Positions 54,074-62,971 of a DNA stretch of 64,000 nucleotides are shown in pieces. Origin of the DNA: Raineyella antarctica. GTDB taxonomy: Bacteria > Actinomycetota > Actinomycetes > Propionibacteriales > Propionibacteriaceae. A model generated the notes under the pieces. It was not told where the DNA came from. It did not search any database and saw nothing but the letters and a program-made list of their open reading frames with translations. The number at the start of each line of letters is the position of its first letter. Position 1 is the stretch's first letter. The DNA is taken from positions 62,001 to 126,000 of the forward strand of contig NZ_FMYF01000011.1 in NCBI RefSeq assembly GCF_900092135.1, read 5' to 3'. The position numbers and the translations under genes are program-made.

Positions 54074-54706
54074 TCAGTGCCTGGCCAGGTCCCGGACGAA
54101 GGCGGCGACCGGGGCGACGACCTGCTGGGCGCGCAGCGCCGGGTCGTCGGACCTGCGGGTCGGGCCGAGGCCGTGCGTCGCGCCAGGTACCTCCACCACC
54201 TGCCGTCCCGGGGCGGCGGCCCGCACCTCGGCGTACGTCCCGAAGGTGTCCCGCTCGCCCTGGATGACCAGGACCGGACCGGCCACCGCTCCGAGCTCGT
54301 CCGACCGGGACTTCTCCGGCCGGCCCGGCGGGTGCAGTGGGAAGGCCAGTGCCACCACGCCGAGCGCCGGCGGCGTGAAGCACCGGCAGGCGACCCGGGC
54401 CCCGGCGCTGCGGCCGCCGACCACCAGGGGAAGGGGCCCGAACCGCTCGCCGACGACCTCCAGGGCGATCTGCCACGCCGCGTCCAGGCTCTTCGGCGGG
54501 CCGGCGACCCGGCGTCCGGCCGTACGCCATGGTTGCTCGAAACGGGCCACCGAGATCCCCTCGGCGGGCAGGGCGGCTGCGAGCGCGGCCAGGTCGAAGG
54601 CCTCGACACCGCCGCCGGCACCGTGGCCGAGCAGCAGCAGGGCGATCGGGTCCGCGGCCGCGTCGACGACCAGTCGGCCCGGACCCGCCGGGGTGTCGAC
54701 CTGCAC
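54074..54706 (-). CDS. Alpha/beta hydrolase
   Basis: This 210-aa protein has LLLLGHGAGGGVEAFDLAAL (oxyanion loop), VVGGRSAGARVACR, the nucleophile Ser in G-x-S-x-G, VLVIQGERDTFG with the catalytic Asp, and GATHGLGP with the His. It belongs to the KANL3/dienelactone-hydrolase-like group and lacks a signal. GTG 54706 has AAGGAGGAGG upstream. It lies 55 bp after the ABC ATPase gene and could belong to the same transcript; its substrate is unknown. Confidence 0.82.
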   Translation of the reverse strand: MQVDTPAGPGRLVVDAAADPIALLLLGHGAGGGVEAFDLAALAAALPAEGISVARFEQPWRTAGRRVAGPPKSLDAAWQIALEVVGERFGPLPLVVGGRSAGARVACRCFTPPALGVVALAFPLHPPGRPEKSRSDELGAVAGPVLVIQGERDTFGTYAEVRAAAPGRQVVEVPGATHGLGPTRRSDDPALRAQQVVAPVAAFVRDLARH

Positions 54707-54761
54707 GGCCTCCTCCTTCGATCGGGTACCACCCCACCGTATCCGGGCGGACCGCCCCTGC

Positions 54762-55886
54762 TCAGCCCTCGAGGAACTCCAGGTTGACCTCGGACTCCGG
54801 ATGGAAGAAGGACGCCTCGTCCGGACCGGGACGGACGTGGATGGTCTCCCCGACCGAGAGCTTCTGGCGCTTGCCGGCGCGGACGGTCACCCGGCTGTTG
54901 CGGACCGTGACCGGACTGTCCGCCGTCATCAGCGGTGTGCAGTAGGCGAACGACTCCGAGCCGAGCTCCTCGATTAGGTCCACCCTCAGCGGCACGGTGC
55001 TGCCGTCGTCCTCGCTGAGGACCTCCCACCCCTCCGGGCGGATACCGACGATCACCCGGCCGGGCGTACGGGAGGCGAGCACGGGATCCATCCCGAGTTC
55101 CATCCGGTGCCCTTCGCCCATCACCGCGCGCGAGCCCGAGACCTCCACGTTCTCGATCAGCGTGATGGCGGGCGAGCCGATGAAACCGGCGACGAAGGTG
55201 TTGGCCGGGTGCTCGTACAGGAAGGTCGGGCGGTCGACCTGCTGGATCTCGCCGTCCTTCAGGACGCAGACCCGGTCGCCCATCGTCATGGCCTCGGTCT
55301 GGTCGTGGGTGACGTACACGGTGGTGACCCCGAGGCGTCGCTGCAGGGTGGCGATCTGGGAGCGGGTGGTGACTCGCAGCTTGGCGTCCAGGTTGGACAG
55401 CGGCTCGTCCATGCAGAAGACCTTCGGGTCACGTACGATGGCGCGTCCCATCGCGATCCGCTGACGCTGGCCGCCGGACATCTTGGCCGGTTTGCGGTCC
55501 AGCAGGTCCTCGAGCTCGAGCATCTTGGCGGCCGCGGCGACCTTCTCGGTGATCTGTGCCTTCGGCATCCGCGCGTTCTCGAGGGCGAACGACATGTTCT
55601 GGCGGGCGGTCATGTTGGGGTAGAGCGCGTAGCTCTGGAATACCATCGCGCAGTCCCGGTCCCTGGCCCGCTTGTCGGTAACGTCGACCCCATCGATCAG
55701 GATCTGGCCCTGGTCGACAGGCTCGAGGCCGGCGAGCATGCGGAGCGTCGTCGACTTGCCGCAGCCGGAGGGGCCGACGAGTACGAGGAACTCACCGTCG
55801 GCTATGTCCAGGTTGATGCGGTTCACCGCGGGACGCGACATCGTGTCGAAGATTCGCGAGGCCTCGCGGAACTCAACGGTGGCCAT
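54762..55886 (-). CDS. Carbohydrate ABC transporter ATP-binding protein (MsmK/UgpC type)
   Basis: The 374-aa ATPase has Walker A GPSGCGKST, Q-loop FQSYALYPNMT, signature KMSGGQRQRIAMGRA, Walker B VFCMDEPLSNLDAKL, His switch THDQTEAMTMGD, and a C-terminal TOBE domain (IVGIRPEGWEV). This class energises sugar uptake permeases. The binding-protein and two-permease genes lie directly upstream in the same direction (SBP ends 56017). A 130-bp gap separates them. Confidence 0.95.
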   Translation of the reverse strand: MATVEFREASRIFDTMSRPAVNRINLDIADGEFLVLVGPSGCGKSTTLRMLAGLEPVDQGQILIDGVDVTDKRARDRDCAMVFQSYALYPNMTARQNMSFALENARMPKAQITEKVAAAAKMLELEDLLDRKPAKMSGGQRQRIAMGRAIVRDPKVFCMDEPLSNLDAKLRVTTRSQIATLQRRLGVTTVYVTHDQTEAMTMGDRVCVLKDGEIQQVDRPTFLYEHPANTFVAGFIGSPAITLIENVEVSGSRAVMGEGHRMELGMDPVLASRTPGRVIVGIRPEGWEVLSEDDGSTVPLRVDLIEELGSESFAYCTPLMTADSPVTVRNSRVTVRAGKRQKLSVGETIHVRPGPDEASFFHPESEVNLEFLEG

Positions 55887-56016
55887 GGGTGCTCCTCAGG
55901 TCGGACTGGTGGGTGGTTCGGTGCGCTGACTTCGGTGATGTGTGGGCAGTACGCCCGTCGTGGGGCCGGCCTCGAGCCGGCCCCACGCGGTGCTCGGTCC
56001 ACGAGCGAGGGCTCGA

Positions 56017-57327
56017 TCAGTTGGAGAGCTTCGGCTTGATGTCTCGGTCGATGATCTTCTGGGTCTCGTCCTGCAGCTGCGCGAAGACCGTGGCGACGTC
56101 CTCCCCGCCGATGGTGATCCGGTCGAGGGCGGCGCCGATCCGCTTGCCACCGCCCTGGACGAAGACACGGGCCGCATCCTGCGGCTGGGTGTTCTCGTTC
56201 AGCTGCCGGATCGCGGTCGTGGCGTTCGGGTGCTGCTCCAGGTACATCTTCTCGGCCGGGTCGGCCTCGGCATCCTTGCGGACCGGCATGTAGCCGGTGG
56301 CTTGGGTGAACGTGATGGTGTTCTGGGTGTTGGTGAGGAAGTCGATGAACTTCACCGCATTCAGCTTGCGATCCTCGGAGATGCCTGCGGGCACTGACAG
56401 CCCGGCGCCGCCGGTGGCCGCGCCGGGCTTCGGGCCCGGGAGGTAGGCGGTGGTGAACGGCGTCTTGGCGGAGGCGGTCAGGCCGGTCAGCGAGCCGGTC
56501 GACTCCAGGAGGGCCGACGCACCGCCGGTGGCGAACTGGTTCACCGCGTCGTTGGAGACGGCGATGTTGCCCTGCTTGACCTGGTCCTGCAGGAACTTGC
56601 CGGCCTCGATCGACTTGGGGTCGGTGAAGGTAGCGGTCCAGTCGCGGGAGTAGTGGCCCCCGAAGGTCCAGATCATGCCCTGGAAGTACCAGTCCAGGTA
56701 GTTCGAGCCGTCCGGGATGGCCAGGACGGGCTTGCCACCGTTGGCCTTCCTGATGCTCGGCGCCCACTCGGCGAACTGCTGCCAGGTGGCCGGGCCCACC
56801 TTCGGGTCGAGGCCGGCCTTCTCGAAGATGGCGTTGTCGAGGTACATCAGGTTGGTCGAGCGGGCATACGGCATCGCGAAGTGCTTGCCGTTGAGCTTGT
56901 AGTCCTCGCGCAGGGTGTCGACGTACGTGTCCGGCTTGACCCCGGCCTTGGTCCACAGGTCGTCCAGCGGGGCAGTGGCCCCGTTGAGGGCGAAGTTGAA
57001 CCAGTTGACGTCGGAGGCGACGATCACGTCGGGCAGCTGGCCGCCGGTGAGGGCGGCGTTGAACTTCTGCGCGAGCTCCTCGTAGTTGGCCCCGCCGTCG
57101 ATCAGCTGGACGGGGGTCTTCGGGTTCGCCGCGTTCCAGGCGTCGATGATCTTCTGCTCGACGTCCTTGGACTTCGCCGGATGGTTGGACCAGAACTTGA
57201 TGGTGCCGTCACCCTCCTGCCCGGCGGCGCTGCCGCCGGTTCCGGCACAGGCGGACAGACCGCCGAGGGCGGCGACCGACGCGGTCGCGCCAGCCCAGGT
57301 GAGGAACGAACGGCGGGACAGGGACAT
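56017..57327 (-). CDS. Carbohydrate ABC transporter substrate-binding lipoprotein
   Basis: This 436-aa protein begins MSLSRRSFLTWAGATASVAA, a Tat-like twin-Arg signal with a lipobox LSAC, then a Gly/Ser linker. The mature domain is an extracellular solute-binding family 1 protein: TIKFWSNHPAKSKDVEQKII, GQLPDVIVASDVNWFNFALN, and FAMPYARSTNLMYLDNAIF. Trp-rich patches suit sugar or polyol-glycerol-phosphate ligands; the exact one is unknown. AAGGAGAATC precedes the ATG. Confidence 0.93.
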   Translation of the reverse strand: MSLSRRSFLTWAGATASVAALGGLSACAGTGGSAAGQEGDGTIKFWSNHPAKSKDVEQKIIDAWNAANPKTPVQLIDGGANYEELAQKFNAALTGGQLPDVIVASDVNWFNFALNGATAPLDDLWTKAGVKPDTYVDTLREDYKLNGKHFAMPYARSTNLMYLDNAIFEKAGLDPKVGPATWQQFAEWAPSIRKANGGKPVLAIPDGSNYLDWYFQGMIWTFGGHYSRDWTATFTDPKSIEAGKFLQDQVKQGNIAVSNDAVNQFATGGASALLESTGSLTGLTASAKTPFTTAYLPGPKPGAATGGAGLSVPAGISEDRKLNAVKFIDFLTNTQNTITFTQATGYMPVRKDAEADPAEKMYLEQHPNATTAIRQLNENTQPQDAARVFVQGGGKRIGAALDRITIGGEDVATVFAQLQDETQKIIDRDIKPKLSN

Positions 57328-57425
57328 GTCGATTCTCCTTCGGAGGGTACCCACCCCCGGACGGGGGCGGGAGCAGCGGGGCGTGTTCGTGCCGCGGTCA
57401 GGTGCTGCGGGTGCGGGAAGAGGAA

Positions 57426-58340
57426 TCAGCCCTTCACCGCGCCCGCAGTGAGGCCCTTGATCATCTGCTTCTGCAGCACGAGGAAGACGATGAGGATCGG
57501 GATCGAAGCGAGCACGGTGCCGGCCATCACCGGACCCCAGTTCGTCAGGCCCTCGTTGTTCTGCAGGAAGGTCAGGCCGATCGGTAGCGGGGCCACCTTG
57601 TCGGTGTCGGACATCAGGAACGGCCAGAGGTACTCGTTCCACTCGTTCACGATGGTGATCAGGGTGAAGGCGACCAGCGTGGGCCAGGACATCGGCAGCA
57701 CGACCCGGAAGAGCATCCGGCCGAAGCCTGCTCCGTCCATCCGGGCCGCCTCGATGATCTCCTTCGGCAGCGAGAGGAAGTGGTTGCGCATCAGGAAGGT
57801 CCCGAAGGCCACGCCGGCCAACGGGACGATGATGCCGGCGAAGGTGTTCCGCCACCCCCACTGGGCGACCAGGGAGTAGTTGGAGATGATCGTGATCTGG
57901 TTCGGCACCATCAGGGAGGCGATGACCAGGAAGAAGACGAGGGTCCGGCCCGGGAACCGCAGGAACGACAGGGCGTACGCACTCAGGACGCCCAGCGTCA
58001 CCTTCACCACCGTGAGCACGGCGGTGATGATCACCGAGTTGCGGAAGTACTTGCCGAAGGAGACGTGCTCGCCGACGTACGAGTAGTTCTCCGGGGCCAG
58101 GGGGTTCGGCCACCAGGTGATCGGGTCGCGGTAGATGTCCGGCTGGGTCTTCAGCGAGGTGATCACGATGAAGTACAGCGGCACCAGAATCACGGCGACG
58201 GTCAGCAGGATGCCCAGGTAGCCGACGATCTTGCCCGCCAGGCCCCGTTCCCCGTTTGTTCGTGGGGTCCGGCTCGGCCCGATGGCTGGGGCAGCCACCT
58301 CCGGAGCACTGGGGGCGGCGATGGTGAGGGGGGAGGCCAT
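57426..58340 (-). CDS. Carbohydrate ABC transporter permease, MalG/UgpE type
   Basis: The 304-aa permease has six helices with a Pro/Ala-rich N-terminal tail, LLTVAVILVPLYFIVITSLK, and the EAA loop EIIEAARMDGAGFGRMLFRVVLP that docks on the ATPase. Highly typical of MalG. It starts 2 bp downstream of its permease partner's stop. Confidence 0.95.
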   Translation of the reverse strand: MASPLTIAAPSAPEVAAPAIGPSRTPRTNGERGLAGKIVGYLGILLTVAVILVPLYFIVITSLKTQPDIYRDPITWWPNPLAPENYSYVGEHVSFGKYFRNSVIITAVLTVVKVTLGVLSAYALSFLRFPGRTLVFFLVIASLMVPNQITIISNYSLVAQWGWRNTFAGIIVPLAGVAFGTFLMRNHFLSLPKEIIEAARMDGAGFGRMLFRVVLPMSWPTLVAFTLITIVNEWNEYLWPFLMSDTDKVAPLPIGLTFLQNNEGLTNWGPVMAGTVLASIPILIVFLVLQKQMIKGLTAGAVKG

Positions 58341-58342
58341 GG

Positions 58343-59281
58343 TCAGTCCTGCCTGTCCTGGATGCGTACCTGGAGCAGCGTGATGATGAGCACGACGATG
58401 AACATGATCGTTGCGACCGTGGCGCCGTACCCGGCGCGCGCGTTGACGAACGTCTCCTGGTAGACCTGATAGACCATCGTGGTCGTACCGGTCCCCAGTG
58501 GCCCACCCTTGGTCATCACGTTGATGATGTCGAAGACCTGGAACGAGTTGAGCAGCACCGTGACGGAGAGGAAGAACGTCGTCGGGCGCAGCTGGGGCAG
58601 CGTCACCCGCAGGAACGTACGCACCGGCCCGGTCCCGTCGATCTCGGCGGCCTCGTCCAGTTCGGCGCGGCGACCCTGCAGTGCGGCGAGATAGATCACG
58701 AAGGCATAGCCGACGTTCTTCCAGATGTACGTCACCGTCACCATGAACAGGGCCCACCCGGGACGCTGGTAGAAGTTCGGGGTGTCCACCCCGACCCGTC
58801 CCAGCAGGTCCTGGACCAGGCCGAACGTCGGGTCGAAGACGAACTGGAAGGCCACACCGATCGCCGCCCCCGAGATGACATAGGGCGCGAAGACCATGGA
58901 TCGTACGGCGCCGCGCCCGACGAGCTTCTGGTCCAGCAGCATGGCCAACGCCAGCCCGAGTGCCATCGAGCCGATCACCGATACCGCGGTGAAGACCACG
59001 GTGTTCAGCACGATCGTGCCGGTGCTGCGGGCGGCGAACCACTCGACGTAGTTCCCCAGGCCGATGAATGTCGCTCGGGGTGAGGAGATGTTCCAGTCGA
59101 AGAAGCTCAATCGGATGTTGTCGAGCAGCGGTCGATAGGTGAAGACGATCAGCAGGACCAGGTTCGGGAGGATCAGCGCCGAGGCCAGCGCGACCTCCCG
59201 TGCGCTGTAGGCCTGACGTCGCTTGGGGGGTTCCAGGTCGTCGTCGGCGGGCACCGACGGCGAGCGCGTCGATATGCTCAC
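58343..59281 (-). CDS. Carbohydrate ABC transporter permease, MalF/UgpA type
   Basis: The 312-aa permease has a short charged N-tail, six helices (ALILPNLVLLIVFTYRPLLD) and the EAA loop DEAAEIDGTGPVRTFLRVTLP. GTG at 59281 is chosen over 59446 because AGGACTC precedes it and the extra residues have no family similarity. It is the first gene of the transporter operon (MalF-MalG-SBP-ATPase). The 59282-59458 upstream region shows the candidate palindrome CTTCCGGGAAC and no local regulator. Confidence 0.92.
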   Translation of the reverse strand: MSISTRSPSVPADDDLEPPKRRQAYSAREVALASALILPNLVLLIVFTYRPLLDNIRLSFFDWNISSPRATFIGLGNYVEWFAARSTGTIVLNTVVFTAVSVIGSMALGLALAMLLDQKLVGRGAVRSMVFAPYVISGAAIGVAFQFVFDPTFGLVQDLLGRVGVDTPNFYQRPGWALFMVTVTYIWKNVGYAFVIYLAALQGRRAELDEAAEIDGTGPVRTFLRVTLPQLRPTTFFLSVTVLLNSFQVFDIINVMTKGGPLGTGTTTMVYQVYQETFVNARAGYGATVATIMFIVVLIITLLQVRIQDRQD

Positions 59282-59458
59282 GAGTCCTGATCCAACGTCC
59301 CCAGGGTTAACGAGGGGTGGATGGGATGTGTCCTGTTCTGCCAGTTCCAGAGAACCTTCCGGGAACGAGGTCCCGGAGCGACCCGACCCGGTCCCTTCGT
59401 CCGAGACCATCCGGGGCGCGCTTGCTCCGACCGGGAGGACGGTCACCCCGTCAGGTCG

Positions 59459-60214
59459 TCAGCGGGTCCACTCGTCCTTGGTCCGCAGGCTGTCGGACAG
59501 GTCGCGCCCGTGCGCCTGCTCGGGCGTCGGGGCGGTGCCGCCCCAGCGGGCGGGCAGGAAGGCCAGGTCCTCGCCGGTCATCGGCGGGTACTCGGCGATC
59601 ACGTCGTCGAGCAGCCGCGCCATAGCCTCGCGCAGTCTGCGGGTCACCTCGGCGACGTTGTCCTCCGGGCGTACGTGGATCGGCGTCCCGTACGCGACGT
59701 GGACCGGGATGTGCGAGCGGGTCAGGTTGCGCGGGTGGTCCTTGGTCCACATCCGCTGGGCGCCCCAGACGATCGTCGGCACGATCGGGGAGCCGGTCGC
59801 CTGGGCCATCCGGACCGCGCCGGTCTTCAGCTCCTTGACCTCGAAGGACCGCGAGGACGTCCCCTCCGGATAGACGCCGACGACCTGGCCGTCCTCCAGT
59901 GCCTCGATCGCCAACCGCAGCCCCTCACCACCGTGCGCCCGATCGACCGGGATGTGGCGGCACATCTGCATCACGCGCCCCGCCACCGGGTGCTGCCAGA
60001 TCGATTTCTTGGCCATGAACCGGACGAGTCGACCGTTGGCCTTCACCACGCCGAAACCGGCGAAGATGAAGTCCACGTGTGCGGTGTGGTTGATCGCCAG
60101 GACCACGCCGCCGTGGTCGGGCACGTTGCGCAGTCCGGTGATCCGCAGCCGCAGTCCGAGCCAGCGGAAGCAGATGCGGATGAGGCCCACGAGGAGGCGG
60201 TAGCCGAGGTCCAT
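59459..60214 (-). CDS. 1-acyl-sn-glycerol-3-phosphate acyltransferase-like (PlsC)
   Basis: The 251-aa protein has NHTAHVDFIF (the H-x4-D catalytic box), KKSIWQHPVAGRVMQMCRHIPVDR, and YPEGTSSRS, the glycerol-phosphate-binding EGT box in a variant form, plus IVPTIVWGAQRMW. It acylates a lysophospholipid at the membrane interface. One N-terminal amphipathic or membrane helix. It stands alone. Confidence 0.9.
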   Translation of the reverse strand: MDLGYRLLVGLIRICFRWLGLRLRITGLRNVPDHGGVVLAINHTAHVDFIFAGFGVVKANGRLVRFMAKKSIWQHPVAGRVMQMCRHIPVDRAHGGEGLRLAIEALEDGQVVGVYPEGTSSRSFEVKELKTGAVRMAQATGSPIVPTIVWGAQRMWTKDHPRNLTRSHIPVHVAYGTPIHVRPEDNVAEVTRRLREAMARLLDDVIAEYPPMTGEDLAFLPARWGGTAPTPEQAHGRDLSDSLRTKDEWTR

Positions 60215-60335
60215 TCCTCCACGCTACAGCGGCCGGGAGCCCGCCCGTCCGGTCCCCCGTGCCGGGGCTCGCCACATCGCCGACGATCATCGTGGGGATC
60301 CGCAAAAGCGGCACCAGAACGCCTAGTGTTGATGC

Positions 60336-61004
60336 ATGAAGAGCAGGTACGTCCTCATCGCAGCTCTTGCGGCCAGTGTGCTTCTCGCCGGATGTTCCGG
60401 TGGCCCGGGTACCACTCCAGGTGCCTCGGAAAGCCCGACCCCGACCGTAACCGTGACATCCACCTCCAGCGCAGCGCCTACCTCCACCCTCCCGACAACC
60501 TCGACCACCGACAGCACCCAACCCGTCGCCACCCCCTCACCCCCGCGCTCGGAGGACCAGGTCGTCATCCCACCGAACGCCTCCACCACACGCAAGGCCC
60601 TGGAGCCGGCCGTCGGTAGCCAGCTCGTCCTGACCCAGATCCGGACCGCGTCCCACCCGGGTGTCGACCGTGTCGTGCTCGAGTTCAGCGGCACCGGCAG
60701 CCCCGGCTGGGACGTCTCGTACGTCGACAAGGCCACCTCCCAGGGCAGCGGGAACACCGTCGCCGTCAGTGGCAAGTCGATCCTTGCCATCCGCGCCACC
60801 GGCACGACCTACCCCGCGCCAGGCAGCCCCACCGCGCCCAAGCGCGTCCCCGGGGACGGCAAGGGGGTCGTCACCGAGGTGGTGAACGACAGCACCTTCG
60901 AGGGCACGACCGCCGTCTTCGTCGGCCTCAGCTCGGGCCAGAAGCCGTTCGACGTCCAGGCCATGCAGTCCCCGACCCGGCTGGTGGTCGACATCGTTCG
61001 CTGA
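60336..61004 (+). CDS. AMIN-like domain lipoprotein
   Basis: The 222-aa precursor has a signal peptide and lipobox LAGC at residue 17-20, a 65-residue Thr/Ser/Pro linker, and a C-terminal domain: LVLTQIRTASHPGVDRVVLEFSG-like strand, SILAIRATGTTYPAPG, GQKPFDVQAMQSPTRLVVDI. This is the AMIN-like beta fold that targets proteins to cell-wall or envelope partners. ATG 60336 is the family start. Lipid-anchored, extracytoplasmic. Confidence 0.85.
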   Translation: MKSRYVLIAALAASVLLAGCSGGPGTTPGASESPTPTVTVTSTSSAAPTSTLPTTSTTDSTQPVATPSPPRSEDQVVIPPNASTTRKALEPAVGSQLVLTQIRTASHPGVDRVVLEFSGTGSPGWDVSYVDKATSQGSGNTVAVSGKSILAIRATGTTYPAPGSPTAPKRVPGDGKGVVTEVVNDSTFEGTTAVFVGLSSGQKPFDVQAMQSPTRLVVDIVR

Positions 61005-61031
61005 TCCAGCCGATTATGTACTAGGTATTGA

Positions 61032-61412
61032 CGCATCATCAAGTACCTGCTGCCCCTCCTGATCGGCTACTCCGGTGGCCGTACGGTCCACGGCCAGCGC
61101 GGCGCCGTGGTCGGTGCCCTCGCCACGATGGGCGTCATCGTCGGTACCGGGATCCCGATGTTCATGGGAGGCATGATCGTCGGCCCGGGCGCCGCCGCCC
61201 CAAGAAAAAGCTGTCCGCCCGATGTCCTTCCCACCGAGACGGTCGAGCTCGGCCTACACACCCGCTCCAAGGACGAGGCCCTGCGCCTGGCCGGGGAGAC
61301 CCGGGTGGCCGTCGGGGCGGCCGACCCGGCGTACATCGATGGCATGGTCGAACGTGAGCAGCAGATCTCGACCTACCTGGGCAACGGCGTCGCGATCCCG
61401 CAAGGGACCGTA
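61032..61412 (+). pseudogene. Mannitol PTS (MtlA) remnant: EIIC piece joined to mutated EIIA
   Basis: Just after a TGA at 61029, the frame encodes [20 protein letters not shown] and [20 protein letters not shown], matching residues about 80-130 of MtlA EIIC. After PGAAAPRK it jumps to [40 protein letters not shown] and AIPQGT, the EIIA(Mtl) domain start. Hundreds of residues (rest of EIIC, all EIIB) are lost. The EIIA catalytic His of AIPHGT is Gln here. No start codon at the 5' end. It is a decayed, internally deleted PTS gene; it ends abutting metY. Confidence 0.82.
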
Positions 61413-61417
61413 TGGCC

Positions 61418-62704
61418 TCAGCGCACCCCAGCCAGGGCCTGGTCGAGGTCCTCGATCAGGTCATCGATGTGCTCGGTGCCGATCGAGAGCCGGATCATCT
61501 CCGGCTTCACGCCGGCGGCGACCAGTTCCTCGTCGGAGAGCTGGGAGTGCGTGGTCGAGGCGTTGTGGATCGCCAGCGACTTCACGTCGCCGATGTTGGC
61601 CAGGTGGCTGAACAGCTCCAGGCCCTCGACGACCTTGGACCCGGCCTCACGCCCGGCCTTCAGGCCGAACGAGACCAGGCCGCCGTAGCCGATCCCGGTG
61701 AAGAGCCGGTCGGCGGTCGCCTTGTACGGCGAGGACTCCAGGCCCGGGTAGCTCACCCACGCCACGTCGGGGTGGGCTTCGAGGTGGCGGGCGATGGCCA
61801 TGGCGTTCTCGCAGTGCTTCTCCATCCGCAGGTAGAGCGTCTCCAGGCCCTGCAGGAACAACCAGGCGTGCAGCGGGGCGATGGTGGCGCCCATGTTGCG
61901 CAGCAGCACCGTACGGGCCCGGATGATGTACGCGGCATTGCCCGCGGCCTCGGTCCACACCACGCCGTGGTACGCCGGATCGCCGCTGGTCAGGTTCGGG
62001 AAGCGCTCGGCGTGCGCGGCCCAGTCGAACCGGCCGGAGTCCACGATGATGCCGCCCAGCGTGGTGCCGTGGCCCCCGATGTACTTGGTGGCCGAGTGCA
62101 CCACGATGTCGACGCCGTGGTCGAAGACCCGGCACAGCGCGGGGGACGGGGCGGTGTTGTCGACAATGAACGGCAGGCCGAGCGCGTGTGCGGCCTCCGA
62201 CCAGGCATCGAGGTCCAGGACGTTCAGCTTGGGGTTGGCGAGGGTCTCGCCGAAGACCAGGCGGGTCTTCTCGTCGACGTGCTCGGCGAGCTTCTCGGGC
62301 TGGTCGGGATCGACGAAGCGTGCCTCGATGCCGTACTGGGCCAGCGTGTGCTCGAAGAGAGCGAAGGTGCCGCCGTACAGCGTGGACGCTGCGACGATAT
62401 TGTCGCCGGCGTTGACGAGGTTCAGGACGGCGTACGTGATCGCGGCCGCCCCTGCCGAGGTGGCGAGCGCGCCGACGCCTCCCTCCAGGGCCGTCATCCG
62501 CTGCTCGAAGACGTCCTCGGTCGGGTTCATGATGCGCCCGTAGATGTTGCCCGGCTTGCGGAGGGCGAAGAGGTCGGCCGCGTCCTCGGTGGAGTCGAAC
62601 ACGTACGAGGTCGTCTGGTAGATCGGGACGGCGCGCGCGTGCGTCGTCGGATCGGGTAGCTCCTGGCCGGCGTGGATTGCGAGGGTTTCGGGACGGTACG
62701 TCAT
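61418..62704 (-). CDS. metY: O-acetylhomoserine sulfhydrylase
   Basis: The 428-aa PLP enzyme has [55 protein letters not shown], and the PLP Lys in [13 protein letters not shown], with the C-terminal [16 protein letters not shown]. The long loop with [16 protein letters not shown] favours MetY over MetB. It makes homocysteine from O-acetylhomoserine and sulfide. Full length. The 62705-62970 upstream region shows no recognised riboswitch. Confidence 0.93.
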   Translation of the reverse strand: MTYRPETLAIHAGQELPDPTTHARAVPIYQTTSYVFDSTEDAADLFALRKPGNIYGRIMNPTEDVFEQRMTALEGGVGALATSAGAAAITYAVLNLVNAGDNIVAASTLYGGTFALFEHTLAQYGIEARFVDPDQPEKLAEHVDEKTRLVFGETLANPKLNVLDLDAWSEAAHALGLPFIVDNTAPSPALCRVFDHGVDIVVHSATKYIGGHGTTLGGIIVDSGRFDWAAHAERFPNLTSGDPAYHGVVWTEAAGNAAYIIRARTVLLRNMGATIAPLHAWLFLQGLETLYLRMEKHCENAMAIARHLEAHPDVAWVSYPGLESSPYKATADRLFTGIGYGGLVSFGLKAGREAGSKVVEGLELFSHLANIGDVKSLAIHNASTTHSQLSDEELVAAGVKPEMIRLSIGTEHIDDLIEDLDQALAGVR

Positions 62705-62971
62705 GTCGCACTTCTAGCACACGACATGCTGCCCGGAACGGTGACCGGGCCGTCGGATCGGCGCCAGGCCGTCGGATCCATGGCGGGGCACCGGGTCCGC
62801 CGACAGCTCCCGGATACGTGTGACGGAACTCATGAGCGCAGGCCGATCCCGGCGTAGCGTGTAGGTGAACGATGGGAACTCGGCCGCCGGGCCGCGTTCC
62901 GCCGCCGGCCGGGGAGCAGGTACCCGGATCCGTCCGTTGCTGGGACGGGCGCCGACGAGAGGGGGTGCGCC

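Noticed and set aside
62705-62870. Possible SAM riboswitch before metY (TCATGAG on the reverse strand)
   Set aside because: Only the TCATGAG start resembles SAM-IV; the GCAACCCU-type core and closing stems are not there.
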